Source: Hoylesella timonensis S9-PR14 (GTDB lineage: Bacteria > Bacteroidota > Bacteroidia > Bacteroidales > Bacteroidaceae). From it: DNA of 64,000 bases. The DNA is taken from contig NZ_JRPQ01000141.1 in the NCBI RefSeq assembly GCF_000762405.1, forward strand, positions 1 to 64,000, read 5' to 3'. The translations under genes were made by a program, and so were the position numbers. Numbering within the stretch: position 1 is the stretch's first letter; every line of letters begins with the position of its first letter. The notes under the pieces are model-generated. The model saw nothing but the letters and a program-made list of their open reading frames with translations. It made no database searches and was not told where the DNA came from. Of the stretch, positions 43,326 through 52,737 are shown piece by piece.

Positions 43326-44717
43326 CTATTGTACACCACCTCCAAGAGCCTGGTAGAGATTTACAATGGCTTGCATCTTATTGAAGTCGTCTCTAATCTT
43401 CGCTGTTTGAGCATTTAAGAGTGCTTGCTGCGCTGTTATTACCTCAAGGTAGGTACTGCTTGATTGATGCAACAGAAGTTTGGTATCTTCTACATTTTTT
43501 TGCAACACCTCTATTTGTTTCGCCTCTATCTTGCTCTTTTCATCGGAAGAATGATAAAGCACAAGGGCATTGCTTACCTCGTTTCCTGCCTTTAGAATAC
43601 TGTTTTGCCACGTGTTATAGGCTTTTTCGTATTGTGCATTGGCAACACGCAAGCCCGCTACTATCTTCCCTTGTTGGAAGATAGGCTGTACCAAACTACC
43701 CACAGCCGATAGCAACCATTTGCCTGGATTCACCACCATGCCGCCCATACTATTGGTAAAAACGCCTGTAGGTGAGATGGTTAGACTGGGATAAAATCTG
43801 CTACGAGCCGTCTGCACGTTATAGAAACATTGAGCTAATTGCATCTCCGCCGCATGAACATCAGGACGATTATTGAGCAACTGGACAGCTATCCCTGTGG
43901 AAAAACGCTGCGGTAAGGCTTGATTTTCGAGCTTTCCACGCACAATACTCTGTGCAGGTTGCCCCATGAGGAGTGACAACGCATTTTCTGTCTCTCGTAT
44001 TTGTCGCAACAAATCCGCACGCTTTGCTTCAACAGCATAATAATTTGCCTCGGCACTCTGTACGCCAGTAGATCGGATTCCACGCCCTAAATCCATCAAC
44101 ACCTTCATTTTTTCCCACGTTTCTTTCGTCAAACCGTGCATGTCATCCACAATAGCAAGCTGCCTATCCAGCATCAACAAGGTGTAATAGAGATTGGCAA
44201 CACCACTGATGATGTTAATCCGAACCAATTTCTGATAATCTTGTGACGCCAACAAGGCAACCTGAGAGGAACGCTTCTGACTTAAAAGATTTCCGAAAAG
44301 GTCGACATTCCAACTCGCAGCAATGGGCAGTTGATAGGTTGTTGTAGCACTTCCACCATCCCATGACGCGATAGTTCCTTGGGGTGCGAAGGTGAACGAG
44401 GGCAGAAAAGACAATTTCGCAGCCTTGAGCTGGGCTTCTGCCATTTTCACATTCTGTGCTGCATTGAGCAAATCTAAGTTATTGGCAAGTGCCTGCTCTA
44501 TATGTTTTTGTAGTTGAACATCTGTAAACACTTGTCGCCATGGCATGTAGCCGAAACTCAAAGTATCGGTCACTACCAATGTATCTGTTGGAGATTGAAC
44601 GTCACGCACCAGTCCTTCGGTCTTCACAGCTGGTCGCTCGTACACCCCATAGAGACTTTTACAGCCTGTCAAACTCATTGCAGAAATAGCAATCAAGAGG
44701 ATATTTTGTATTTTCAT
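43326..44717 (-). CDS. RND efflux outer-membrane channel lipoprotein (TolC/NodT type)
   Basis: A 463-residue outer-membrane factor. The signal ends in a lipobox SLTGC (Cys19). Two outer-membrane efflux repeats are present, with typical stretches LDLLNAAQNVKMAEAQLKAA and NNRPDVHAAEMQLAQCFYNVQTARSRFYPSLTIS. It forms the exit duct for the pump encoded upstream, 13 bp away. The substrate is not predictable from the sequence. Confidence 0.92.
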   Translation of the reverse strand: MKIQNILLIAISAMSLTGCKSLYGVYERPAVKTEGLVRDVQSPTDTLVVTDTLSFGYMPWRQVFTDVQLQKHIEQALANNLDLLNAAQNVKMAEAQLKAAKLSFLPSFTFAPQGTIASWDGGSATTTYQLPIAASWNVDLFGNLLSQKRSSQVALLASQDYQKLVRINIISGVANLYYTLLMLDRQLAIVDDMHGLTKETWEKMKVLMDLGRGIRSTGVQSAEANYYAVEAKRADLLRQIRETENALSLLMGQPAQSIVRGKLENQALPQRFSTGIAVQLLNNRPDVHAAEMQLAQCFYNVQTARSRFYPSLTISPTGVFTNSMGGMVVNPGKWLLSAVGSLVQPIFQQGKIVAGLRVANAQYEKAYNTWQNSILKAGNEVSNALVLYHSSDEKSKIEAKQIEVLQKNVEDTKLLLHQSSSTYLEVITAQQALLNAQTAKIRDDFNKMQAIVNLYQALGGGVQ

Positions 44718-44730
44718 ATCTATCTATTTT

Positions 44731-47700
44731 TTACGCTTCAACTTGTTCTGGCAAAGGTTTCCGTGCATATTGACGCAGCTCAGCTGCCGCTTCCAAATTT
44801 TCTTCATCATCAAATTTTAATGGCTTTATCTTCTCTTGAAGAGCTTGGAAGATGACAAACAGGACTGGAACTACAAACAACTGGCAGAACGTTCCTATCA
44901 ACATACCGCCCACAGCTGCCGCTCCTAAGGTTTGATTACCATTCTTACCAACGCCCATGGCAAACATCATAGGGAGCAAACCTATCACCATTGCCAAAGA
45001 TGTCATCAAGATTGGGCGCAAACGTGCACCTGCACCAAGAATAGAAGCCCATGTGATAGCCATACCTGTTTGTCGCCTTTCCAGTGCAAACTGCACAATC
45101 AGAATGGCATTCTTTGCTAACAATCCTATCAACATAATCAAGGAAATCTGCATATAGATATCATTGTTATGCCCAAACAGTTGGGTAAACAGGAACGCTC
45201 CTGCCAAGCCAAAAGGAATGGAAAGGATGACAGCGAAGGGCAAAAGATAACTCTCGTACTGTGCCGCCAAAATGAGATAAACAAACAACAGACACAAACC
45301 AAAGATCATCACCGTTGAGTTACTGGAGCTGTTTTCAGACCTTGACAAGCCAGAAAAATCATATCCATATCCTTGCGGTAAGGTAGTAGCCGCCACCTCT
45401 TTAATGGCTTCGATGGCTTCACCCGAAGAATAACCGTCATTGACGGTTACGGTTGCGTTGATACTGGTAAACATATTGAAGCGATTCACATTGGACGGGC
45501 CATACACTCGCTTGATAGAACAGAATCCATTGATAGGAGCCATGCCAGCTGGAGTACGCACAAAGATGTCATTCATGCCCTCTGGTCGTGCACGACTATC
45601 CACGTCTCCTTGTATCATCACACGATATAACTTGCCATAAGCATTGAAGTTAGACACGTACATACCTCCATAATACCCCTGAAGCGTGCTTAACACCGTG
45701 GCTGGTGATATACCTACCTGTTTACATTTAGCCACATCAACATCAATCATATATTGAGGATAATTAGGATTGTATGAGGTCATCGCCATTTGTATCTCTG
45801 GGCGCTTGTTCAATTCTGCCAAGTATTGCTTCGTAATGTCAAAGAACTTGCTCAAATCTCCACCTGTCTTATCCTGCAAAACCAACGATACACCATTACT
45901 AAGAGAGAAACCCGGTATCATTGGAGGCGCAAATGCCAAGATTTGTGCATCTTTTATTTGAGCCGTTTGCTTATATATCATACCCAAAACAGCCATGGCA
46001 CTCTGCCCCATGTTGCGATCCTTAAAAGGCTTCAACTTAATGATAAACGTGGCTTGGTCAGAGCCTTGTCCTGCAATGAAGTTAAATCCTTGCAATTGTT
46101 CACGACTCTGAATGGCAGGATTACTTGCCAGCATTGCATCAATTTGGTCTACTATCTCTTGTGTTCGCACTGCACTTGTTGCAGGAGGCATAGACACCGT
46201 ACAGAACAGTGTACCCGTATCCTCATTAGGAACCAATCCTGTTTTAGTGGTTTTCATCGTTAAGAACAGGGCAATGGCACCCACCAAAACAAACACTCCT
46301 GTAAGGATAGGTTTTCTGACCAGCTTTTCTACCCTGTTTTTATACTTACCCAAAACCTTGTCATAACTCGTATTAAACGACGTATGGAAGCGGTCTATCC
46401 TGCTCATCTTACGTTCCGACCCATCCTCATTCTTGGGCTTGAGGAAAATGGCACATAGAGCTGGTGACAGCGTCAGCGCATTGAGGGCAGAAATAAAGAT
46501 AGATACTGCCATGGTAACTCCAAACTCTCGATAGAACGTACCTGACGTTCCACCGATAAAAGAAACGGGGACAAACACAGCAGCCATTACCAACGTAATG
46601 GATATAATGGCACCTGCTATCTCGCTCATGGCATCAACACTGGCAGTCATAGTACTCTTATAGCCCAAATCCAACTTGGCATGGACCGCCTCTACCACCA
46701 CAATGGCATCGTCAACCACAATGGCGATAGCCAGTAACAGTGCCGACAAGGTGAGCAGATTGATAGAAAAGCCAAACATCTTCAAGAAGAAGAAAGCACC
46801 AATTAATGACACTGGAACTGCTATCATTGGGATGATGGTCGAGCGGAAGTCTTGCAAGAAGATGTACACCACCAAGAAAACGAGCAACAAAGTGATAACA
46901 AGTGTCTTGACAACTTCTTCAATGGAGGCGTACAAAAACTCGGTTACGTCATAATTTATCTTATATTCCATGCCCGGAGGGAAGTTTTTAGCCTGCTTGT
47001 CTAATTCTTCTTTCACCGCTTTAGCAATGACATTGGCATTCGACCCCGCAATTTGTTGCACCATACCCATAGATGAAGGGTTGTTGTTGTTACGCATACT
47101 GACCGCATACGTCAGTCCTCCGAGTTCAATCTTTGCAACATCTTTCAGCTTTAAGGTTTGTCCTGTCTGTGTACTATGCAAGATAATATTGCCAAACTCC
47201 TCTGCTGTCTTCAGTCTACCTTTATAGCGCATCACATATTCGTACGCCATATCGCTTTGCTCACCAAATGAACCAGGTGCCGCTTCGATATTCTGTTCTG
47301 CCAATGCACCTGCAATATCGGTTGGAATTAAGCCGTATTGCTTCATGACATCTGGCTTTAACCATATACGCATAGAATAGGTTTTCATGCCTGGACTCTG
47401 CACATCGCCGACTCCTTGGATACGCTTAATGGCAGGAACAATATTGATATTGTTATAATTGGTCAAAAACCTGTCATCATATTTACCGTCTTCTGAGGTG
47501 AGCGTGTACATAATCACCTGCGAGGTTTGGCGTTTAGAAACCGTTACACCGACACGGTTCACTTCTGCGGGCAATAGTCCCTGGGCTTGCGAAACACGGT
47601 TTTGAACATTGACGGCACACATGTCGGGATTAGTTCCCTGTCGGAAGTAGATGGTAATTTGTGCACTTCCTGCATTGGTAGCCGATGAAGTCATGTACTC

Positions 47701-47928
47701 CATGTTCTCCACTCCGTTGATACTCTCCTCAAGAGGAGCCAAGACAGAGTTTTTCACTGTTTCAGCATCTGCGCCAATATAAGTGGTCCATACCGAAATG
47801 GTAGGAGGAGCAATGTCTGGATATTGCTCTATAGGAAGCGTTGCCAATCCAATAAATCCCAAGATAACGATTACCACCGAGATAACCGTTGAAAGAACTG
47901 GCCGCTTAATAAATCTTGTTAATGTCAT
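44731..47928 (-). CDS. RND efflux pump inner-membrane transporter (AcrB/HAE1 type)
   Basis: A 1065-residue proton-driven exporter. It starts with FIKRPVLSTVISVVIVILGFIGLATLPIEQYPDIAPPTI (part of residues 6-44), typical of the family. Twelve membrane helices and two large periplasmic loops are evident. The proton-relay aspartates appear in the conserved AIAIVVDDAIVVVEAV segment (around 401-416). QNRVSQAQGLLP and GLAKNAILIVQFA are also conserved. It is the second of three co-oriented genes (adaptor, pump, channel), 76 bp after the adaptor. Drugs, detergents or bile acids are possible substrates. Confidence 0.95.
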   Translation of the reverse strand: MTLTRFIKRPVLSTVISVVIVILGFIGLATLPIEQYPDIAPPTISVWTTYIGADAETVKNSVLAPLEESINGVENMEYMTSSATNAGSAQITIYFRQGTNPDMCAVNVQNRVSQAQGLLPAEVNRVGVTVSKRQTSQVIMYTLTSEDGKYDDRFLTNYNNINIVPAIKRIQGVGDVQSPGMKTYSMRIWLKPDVMKQYGLIPTDIAGALAEQNIEAAPGSFGEQSDMAYEYVMRYKGRLKTAEEFGNIILHSTQTGQTLKLKDVAKIELGGLTYAVSMRNNNNPSSMGMVQQIAGSNANVIAKAVKEELDKQAKNFPPGMEYKINYDVTEFLYASIEEVVKTLVITLLLVFLVVYIFLQDFRSTIIPMIAVPVSLIGAFFFLKMFGFSINLLTLSALLLAIAIVVDDAIVVVEAVHAKLDLGYKSTMTASVDAMSEIAGAIISITLVMAAVFVPVSFIGGTSGTFYREFGVTMAVSIFISALNALTLSPALCAIFLKPKNEDGSERKMSRIDRFHTSFNTSYDKVLGKYKNRVEKLVRKPILTGVFVLVGAIALFLTMKTTKTGLVPNEDTGTLFCTVSMPPATSAVRTQEIVDQIDAMLASNPAIQSREQLQGFNFIAGQGSDQATFIIKLKPFKDRNMGQSAMAVLGMIYKQTAQIKDAQILAFAPPMIPGFSLSNGVSLVLQDKTGGDLSKFFDITKQYLAELNKRPEIQMAMTSYNPNYPQYMIDVDVAKCKQVGISPATVLSTLQGYYGGMYVSNFNAYGKLYRVMIQGDVDSRARPEGMNDIFVRTPAGMAPINGFCSIKRVYGPSNVNRFNMFTSINATVTVNDGYSSGEAIEAIKEVAATTLPQGYGYDFSGLSRSENSSSNSTVMIFGLCLLFVYLILAAQYESYLLPFAVILSIPFGLAGAFLFTQLFGHNNDIYMQISLIMLIGLLAKNAILIVQFALERRQTGMAITWASILGAGARLRPILMTSLAMVIGLLPMMFAMGVGKNGNQTLGAAAVGGMLIGTFCQLFVVPVLFVIFQALQEKIKPLKFDDEENLEAAAELRQYARKPLPEQVEA

Positions 47929-48004
47929 AATTTATAGTATGTTGTCGTTGGCTTGATAGCCAACATTTTTGCCTTGTCAACGAAACACGGCACTTGAAAC
48001 ATCT

Positions 48005-49195
48005 TTATTTGAAAGCCTCCTTCATCTTACCATAGTCGCCTTGTATCTCCCCCAACTTCTCGGCTTCAGCTATTTTCTTTGCATACTGTGCTTCGGTAAT
48101 GGGCTTAATCTCCATGCTATCGGTTAGCTTCGTAATACCATGGGTAACGATTCGGTCGCCCACTTTCAAACCTCCAGTGACAATAAAGTTCTTCCCATCA
48201 TTCTGTGGAGCAACCTTAATCTCCTGATACTTCACTTTGTTGTCCTTACCCACCGTGTACACAAATACCTTGTCTTGTACCTCTGCGGTGTAAGACTGTG
48301 GAATGACAATGGCACCTTGGCTCACCTTTGGCACAACAATAGAGCCTGCCCCACCACTCTTCAACAGTTTGTCAGGGTTGGGAAAGCGTGCTATCATAGA
48401 CAGTGTTCCTGTCGCTTGATCGATGACACCGCTCATCTTTACCACCTTACCCCGCTGATTGTAAATCGTACCGTCTGCCAGTTGTAACTTTACCGTAGGC
48501 ATGGAAGCTATTGCTGCTGACACGTTGCCAGCAGTTTTTGTCATCTCTAAAACATCTTTTTCGGTCATCGAGAAGTACACTTCCACAGTACTAATATTAG
48601 AAACCGTTGTCAACGGCTGTGGACTGGACGCACTCACCAAGGCCCCTTGTTTAAAAGGTAGGCTACCAACCACTCCTGCCGCAGGACTTTTCACATAACA
48701 GAAGTTGAGCATCTCCTTAGCAGAGGCTAAACTTGCTTGTGCTTGAGCCACCGCACTCTTTGCCGTTTCGTACGTGTTCTGTGCAGATTGCAACTCGTAC
48801 TGCCCTATGACATTACGCTTAAACAGTTGCTCACTATTCTCATACGTTAGCTTTGCGGTCCGCAGTTGCGACTTTGCAGAGTTGACCGCTGCCTGAGCTT
48901 GGCGCACTGAAGCTTGGAAAGTACTGTTATCTATCACGAACAATAGTTGCCCGGCCTTCACGGTTTGTCCCTCTTGTACGAGCAACTTCGTGATGAAACC
49001 AGAAACTTTAGGGCGAATCTCCACATCCTGAATGCCCTTAATGACCGCAGGATAAGTGGTCTGAGTGGATGAACCTGTACTTTCAACCGTTTGTACTGGA
49101 AATTCGTTGTCGCCAAACTTCAGATTCGGCTTACCTCCACAGGCGGCTAAAAGCGCAGCAAAAGCAGCCAACAAAAACACGTTTTTTCGTCTCAT
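48005..49195 (-). CDS. RND efflux periplasmic adaptor lipoprotein
   Basis: A 396-residue membrane-fusion protein linking pump and channel. The lipobox is LLAACGG (Cys19). The biotinyl-lipoyl-like domain has EIRPKVSGFITKLLVQEGQTVKAGQLLFVID. An alpha-hairpin follows (about 95-165, ENSEQLFKRNVIGQYELQSAQNTYETAKSAVAQAQ in part), then beta-barrel and membrane-proximal domains. First gene of the efflux operon. No regulator is encoded next to it; a palindrome lies just upstream of its -7 box. Confidence 0.93.
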   Translation of the reverse strand: MRRKNVFLLAAFAALLAACGGKPNLKFGDNEFPVQTVESTGSSTQTTYPAVIKGIQDVEIRPKVSGFITKLLVQEGQTVKAGQLLFVIDNSTFQASVRQAQAAVNSAKSQLRTAKLTYENSEQLFKRNVIGQYELQSAQNTYETAKSAVAQAQASLASAKEMLNFCYVKSPAAGVVGSLPFKQGALVSASSPQPLTTVSNISTVEVYFSMTEKDVLEMTKTAGNVSAAIASMPTVKLQLADGTIYNQRGKVVKMSGVIDQATGTLSMIARFPNPDKLLKSGGAGSIVVPKVSQGAIVIPQSYTAEVQDKVFVYTVGKDNKVKYQEIKVAPQNDGKNFIVTGGLKVGDRIVTHGITKLTDSMEIKPITEAQYAKKIAEAEKLGEIQGDYGKMKEAFK

Positions 49196-49291
49196 ATCCT
49201 ATGTATTTTTTATTATTTCTTCGTTTCTATCTTTGTCATCCTGAATTGAATACAATAGAAAACTCTAATATGTATTCAAGTTTTTACTTTG

Positions 49292-49335
49292 CAAAAGTAC
49301 TTGTTTTTTATGAGAAATGCCGTACCCATAGGGTA
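49292..49335 (-). promoter_or_regulatory. -7 box and palindromic site upstream of the efflux operon
   Basis: The minus-strand box TACTTTTG (49292-49299) matches TAnnTTTG. The perfect inverted repeat TACCC-ATA-GGGTA (49323-49335) lies 23 bp upstream, about where the -33 element or an activator would bind. No TTTG is present there, so the palindrome may replace it as a regulator site. Confidence 0.45.
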
Positions 49336-49474
49336 TTTTTAACAAATATTGCATTGATTCTGATAAAAAAGCGAACAGTTTTATACATGATTGCTCCTTG
49401 CTACATGATTATCTAATAGCATTGAACGAGAAGACAAATAGTGAGTTTTATCCGCCAACCAACCTATCTTTTGA

Positions 49475-49725
49475 AGTTGTAAAAAATAGGACAAAAGGAC
49501 TTCATTATAGTTCACAAAAATGGTAAAAAATCTTGATTTGCTTGCCAAATACTCGCATATTTGGAAACAGGTACGCCTTTGCTCGCAAATACGCGAATTT
49601 TACAACTCCTTAAACCTCAATAGATTATAAAAACAACGCCGCATTTTCTTGAATTGAAGACATGCTTTAGCCCTTTTAACTCATTACTTCAAGCCCACTA
49701 AAGTATGTTCATAAGGACCTTAGAG
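49475..49725 (-). repeat. Degenerate remnant related to the dispersed repeat
   Basis: Fragments of the repeat are recognisable: CGCAAATACGCGAATTTT (around 49580-49597), comparable to the second hairpin region, and on the minus strand CATACTT followed after 11 nt by AAGTAATG (around 49683-49706). A TAGGACAAAA piece lies at 49489-49498 in the wrong order for an intact element. CCAAATA/TATTTGG (49545-49551 with 49558-49564) also forms a hairpin. The rest of 49336-49967 shows nothing else I can name. Confidence 0.4.
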
Positions 49726-49967
49726 TGTGTCTTTAGAGAGACTACCTCATTGAGTTAACAACACAAGAGCTAAAAAACAGTCCTTTTGAAGCTTTGAGAC
49801 ACCTTCAAAAATTCTATTTTGCAGAATTGAAAACTACCAAAAAGATTTACAAAATTAAAATTTCCTTCTCGTCAAAAATCTACACAAAAAGCAGATGAAA
49901 AAGCGCCTAATAAAGACCTGCTCGCATAAAAAATCATAGCAGACAGTTCACAACCGCTTGAAAAGCA

Positions 49968-51395
49968 TTACTTCTCAAGCCCCATCTTTTTGGCTTTTTC
50001 TAAAAGAAGTTTCATCAAGGGTTCGCGTTCGTTAGGCACTTTGTTATCTAACACCGCATCCTTTAACGCCTGCTTCAGCGCTCCCACCTCTTGAGAAGGC
50101 TTGAGATGAAACAGCTCCATGATTTCATTTCCGTCAATACAAGGTTGCAGCAAGCGTTTGTAGTCACGCTCCTTCAAGTCATCAAGCTTTGCTCTAACAA
50201 TTCTGAAATTATCCAAAAAGCGTTTTTTGCGCTGTGAATTCTTGCTGGTAATATCGGCTTCGCACAAAGTCATCAAATCATCTATATCGTCTGCGGCATC
50301 ATTCATCAACCGGCGCACAGCACTGTCCGTTACCTCATCATCAGCAATTGCAATAGGTCGCATGTGCATATCCACCAACTTTTGCACATATTTCATTTTG
50401 GCATCCAACGGGAATTTAAGTCGTCTAAAAATGCCAGGAACCATTTTAGCCCCAATAAAATTGTGGTTATGGAATGTCCACCCCACCAACGAATCCCAAC
50501 GCTTGCTGCGTGGCTTGCCTATATCATGAAACAAAGCAGCCCAACGCAACCACAATTTGTCGGTGTGCTGGCAGATATTATCCACCACCTCCAACGTGTG
50601 ATAAAAATTGTTTTTGTGTGCTCTGCCATTTTTAGTGTCCACTTGATCCATTGCCACCAGCTCGGGTAAGATTAACTCTAACAAACCACAGCGATACAAT
50701 TCTATGAATCCTCTACTGGGATGATCGGTCATCATGATTTTGTTCAGCTCGTCTGCAATGCGTTCACCACTCACAATCTTTATACGTTCGGCATTGCGCC
50801 TCAATGCTTCAAAGGTTTCGTCTTCAATAAAGAACTTGAGTTGGGTGGAGAAACGAACACATCGAAGCATACGAAGAGGGTCGTCAGAGAAGGTGATATC
50901 AGGCCCAAGAGGTGTGCGTATCAGTCCGTCTTCTAAATCTAACAATCCATCGAATGGGTCTACCAACTCTCCAAAACGTGCCTGATTGAGACAGACCGCC
51001 AAGGCGTTAATGGTAAAATCTCGGCGATTCTGGTCGTCTTCTAACGTACCATTTTCCACCACAGGCTTACGCGAATCGTGACTGTAGCTCTCCTTTCTGG
51101 CACCCACAAACTCTATCTCCATCCCCTTGAACTTAATCTGAGCTGTACCAAAATTGCGAAACACCGAGAGATAGGCACGTTTGCCTAACTTTTGTTTCAA
51201 AGCTGCTGCAACCTCAATTCCACTACCGACAACAACCACGTCAATGTCATTGGATGGACGTTCCAAGAAAAGATCGCGAACATAACCACCCACCACATAA
51301 CATTCTACATCTAAATGGTCGGCAACAGCGGATATTTGATGAAAGATATCATTATCTAAAAGATGCGCCAAATCGGCATTCGAAAGATTTCGCAT
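49968..51395 (-). CDS. cca: CCA-adding tRNA nucleotidyltransferase with HD domain
   Basis: A 475-residue enzyme that builds or repairs the 3' CCA of tRNAs. The nucleotidyltransferase head has YVVGGYVRDLFLERPSNDIDVVVVGSG with the catalytic DxD (around 33-59), then RRDFTINAL and the flexible-loop motif DPLRMLRCVRF. The HD phosphohydrolase-type domain is marked by ALFHDIGKPRSK. The window's tRNA-Arg lacks an encoded CCA and would need this enzyme. It is divergent from the small lipoprotein gene, with a minus-strand -7 box TAACTTTG at 51513-51520. Confidence 0.93.
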   Translation of the reverse strand: MRNLSNADLAHLLDNDIFHQISAVADHLDVECYVVGGYVRDLFLERPSNDIDVVVVGSGIEVAAALKQKLGKRAYLSVFRNFGTAQIKFKGMEIEFVGARKESYSHDSRKPVVENGTLEDDQNRRDFTINALAVCLNQARFGELVDPFDGLLDLEDGLIRTPLGPDITFSDDPLRMLRCVRFSTQLKFFIEDETFEALRRNAERIKIVSGERIADELNKIMMTDHPSRGFIELYRCGLLELILPELVAMDQVDTKNGRAHKNNFYHTLEVVDNICQHTDKLWLRWAALFHDIGKPRSKRWDSLVGWTFHNHNFIGAKMVPGIFRRLKFPLDAKMKYVQKLVDMHMRPIAIADDEVTDSAVRRLMNDAADDIDDLMTLCEADITSKNSQRKKRFLDNFRIVRAKLDDLKERDYKRLLQPCIDGNEIMELFHLKPSQEVGALKQALKDAVLDNKVPNEREPLMKLLLEKAKKMGLEK

Positions 51396-51512
51396 AAGTC
51401 AAACGAGAGACTATCCCTATCACTTTCGGGATGAAGCTCTCAAGGTTATTTTAATTTTAATAATGAAGACAGACAACAACCGTCTTGAATGATAAAACTT
51501 CTTAAGTGGCTG

Positions 51513-51520
51513 CAAAGTTA
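51513..51520 (-). promoter_or_regulatory. -7 promoter box for cca
   Basis: On the minus strand this reads TAACTTTG, a TAnnTTTG match, 117 bp upstream of the start codon. No clear -33 TTTG. Confidence 0.45.
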
Positions 51521-51537
51521 CTAAAAATAAGCAACGT

Positions 51538-51572
51538 TTTGGATGCGTTCATGCAGAAAATTAGTATTTTTG
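51538..51572 (+). promoter_or_regulatory. Promoter of the small lipoprotein gene (possibly leaderless)
   Basis: TATTTTTG (51565-51572) matches the -7 box; TTTG (51538-51541) lies 23 bp upstream, slightly too far. The ATG of the lipoprotein is only 4 bp after the -7 box, so transcription would begin at or next to the start codon. Confidence 0.5.
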
Positions 51573-51576
51573 CGAC

Positions 51577-52014
51577 ATGAAGATTTTTACATGGTTGATA
51601 TTGTGCGCCTTGACCATCGTCTCGTGCGCTCCATCTGAAGACGAACAGGCAGCCCACTTGCTCGCTCAAATCAAGGCTCTCTATGAGCGAGGCGAATATA
51701 TGCAAACACTCGACTCTATTACCGCTTTGAGAATGCAGTTCCCAAAAGCGATAAAGAGCAGAAGAGAAAGCTTGCGCCTCTGGCAACAAGCATCGCTGAA
51801 GTTAGCGCAACACGACATTGCGCAAACCGACTCTGCACTACAAGCTATCCTGAGAGAGATTCCTGAAGAAGCTAACTTGTACAAAGCCAACATGATGAGA
51901 GTAGAGCGCGACTCCCTAAAAGCCAGATACGAAGCCATGTGTGGCGTGGTGAGAATGATACGAATGAGGCAGAAACAAGATACAAAAGAATATCAGCACG
52001 CAGCTGACCAGTAA
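51577..52014 (+). CDS. Small helical lipoprotein, unknown function
   Basis: A 145-residue exported lipoprotein. The signal MKIFTWLILCALTIVSC ends in the lipobox with Cys17. The mature part is nearly all helix, rich in Gln, Ala, Arg and Glu (for example QAAHLLAQIKALYERGEYMQTLDSITALRMQ), and resembles a single TPR-like or coiled-coil unit as in proteins that precede LysM- or YfiO-like modules. I do not recognise a named family. It is divergent from cca and upstream of the DUF1599 run, with a possible leaderless start. Confidence 0.65.
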   Translation: MKIFTWLILCALTIVSCAPSEDEQAAHLLAQIKALYERGEYMQTLDSITALRMQFPKAIKSRRESLRLWQQASLKLAQHDIAQTDSALQAILREIPEEANLYKANMMRVERDSLKARYEAMCGVVRMIRMRQKQDTKEYQHAADQ

Positions 52015-52151
52015 CAATTTCTGCCAGACATCATACGAATTGAAGAAAGATTGTTAATCAATAGGGCATCCTAACGCTTTCTTCATTTTTTGTATCTACG
52101 CACTTCAAAACTTCTACCCGATAACAAACACAAAATTCACTCGTCACATTC

Positions 52152-52183
52152 TTTGGCTATTCCAGTAGAATTGATTAAATTTG
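52152..52183 (+). promoter_or_regulatory. Promoter of the DUF1599-to-xth run
   Basis: TTTG (52152-52155) and TAAATTTG (52176-52183) are 20 bp apart, a full consensus match. The chosen start codon at 52195 is only 11 bp downstream, giving a 5' leader of only a few nucleotides. This also rules out an in-frame start at 52090. Confidence 0.8.
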
Positions 52184-52194
52184 CACACTATAAT

Positions 52195-52737
52195 ATGAAC
52201 CATACAAAGACAGAAGAGCAGTTTAAGAATGTACTGGCAGAATGCCGGACACTGTTTGAGAATAAGCTCCACGACTACAGTGCATCGTGGCGTATCCTGC
52301 GTCCGTCTTCATTGACAGACCAATTGTTTATCAAAGCCAAGCGTATTCGGTCTATCGAAATGAAAAAGAAAGCCATGATAGAAGAAGGCATTCGACCTGA
52401 ATTCATGGCATTGATTAATTATGGTATTATTGGATTGATACAATTAGAGAAAGGCTTTGTCAACGAAGTTGATATCAACACCACGGAAGCCATGACGCTA
52501 TACGACCGACATGTACAGGAAGTTTTAGAACTGATGCTCAAGAAAAATCATGATTATGATGAGGCTTGGCGAATGATGCGTGTGAGTAGCTACACCGATT
52601 TCATTCTTACAAAAATTCAAAGGATGAAAGAATTGGAGGATATTCACGGACAAGCAATCGTTTCTGAAGGCATTGACTCAAATTTAATGGATATTATCAA
52701 CTACGCTGTCTTTGGCGTTATCAGGCTTAGTGAATAA
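52195..52737 (+). CDS. DUF1599 protein
   Basis: A 180-residue cytosolic protein made of two similar units. Unit one has FENKLHDYSASWRILRPSSLTDQLFIKAKRIRSIE, unit two LKKNHDYDEAWRMMRVSSYTDFILTKIQRMKELE (each about 75 residues, quoted in part). Conserved D-Y and A/S-W residues repeat in each. DUF1599 has been discussed as a nucleotide-modification-associated domain, but the activity is unproven. The start at 52195 is fixed by the promoter directly in front. The stop overlaps the next gene's likely start. Confidence 0.85.
   Translation: MNHTKTEEQFKNVLAECRTLFENKLHDYSASWRILRPSSLTDQLFIKAKRIRSIEMKKKAMIEEGIRPEFMALINYGIIGLIQLEKGFVNEVDINTTEAMTLYDRHVQEVLELMLKKNHDYDEAWRMMRVSSYTDFILTKIQRMKELEDIHGQAIVSEGIDSNLMDIINYAVFGVIRLSE

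Noticed and set aside
52090-52194. Longer N-terminus for the DUF1599 protein
   Set aside because: A consensus promoter lies inside this segment, and the family's conserved start fits MNHTKTEEQF.
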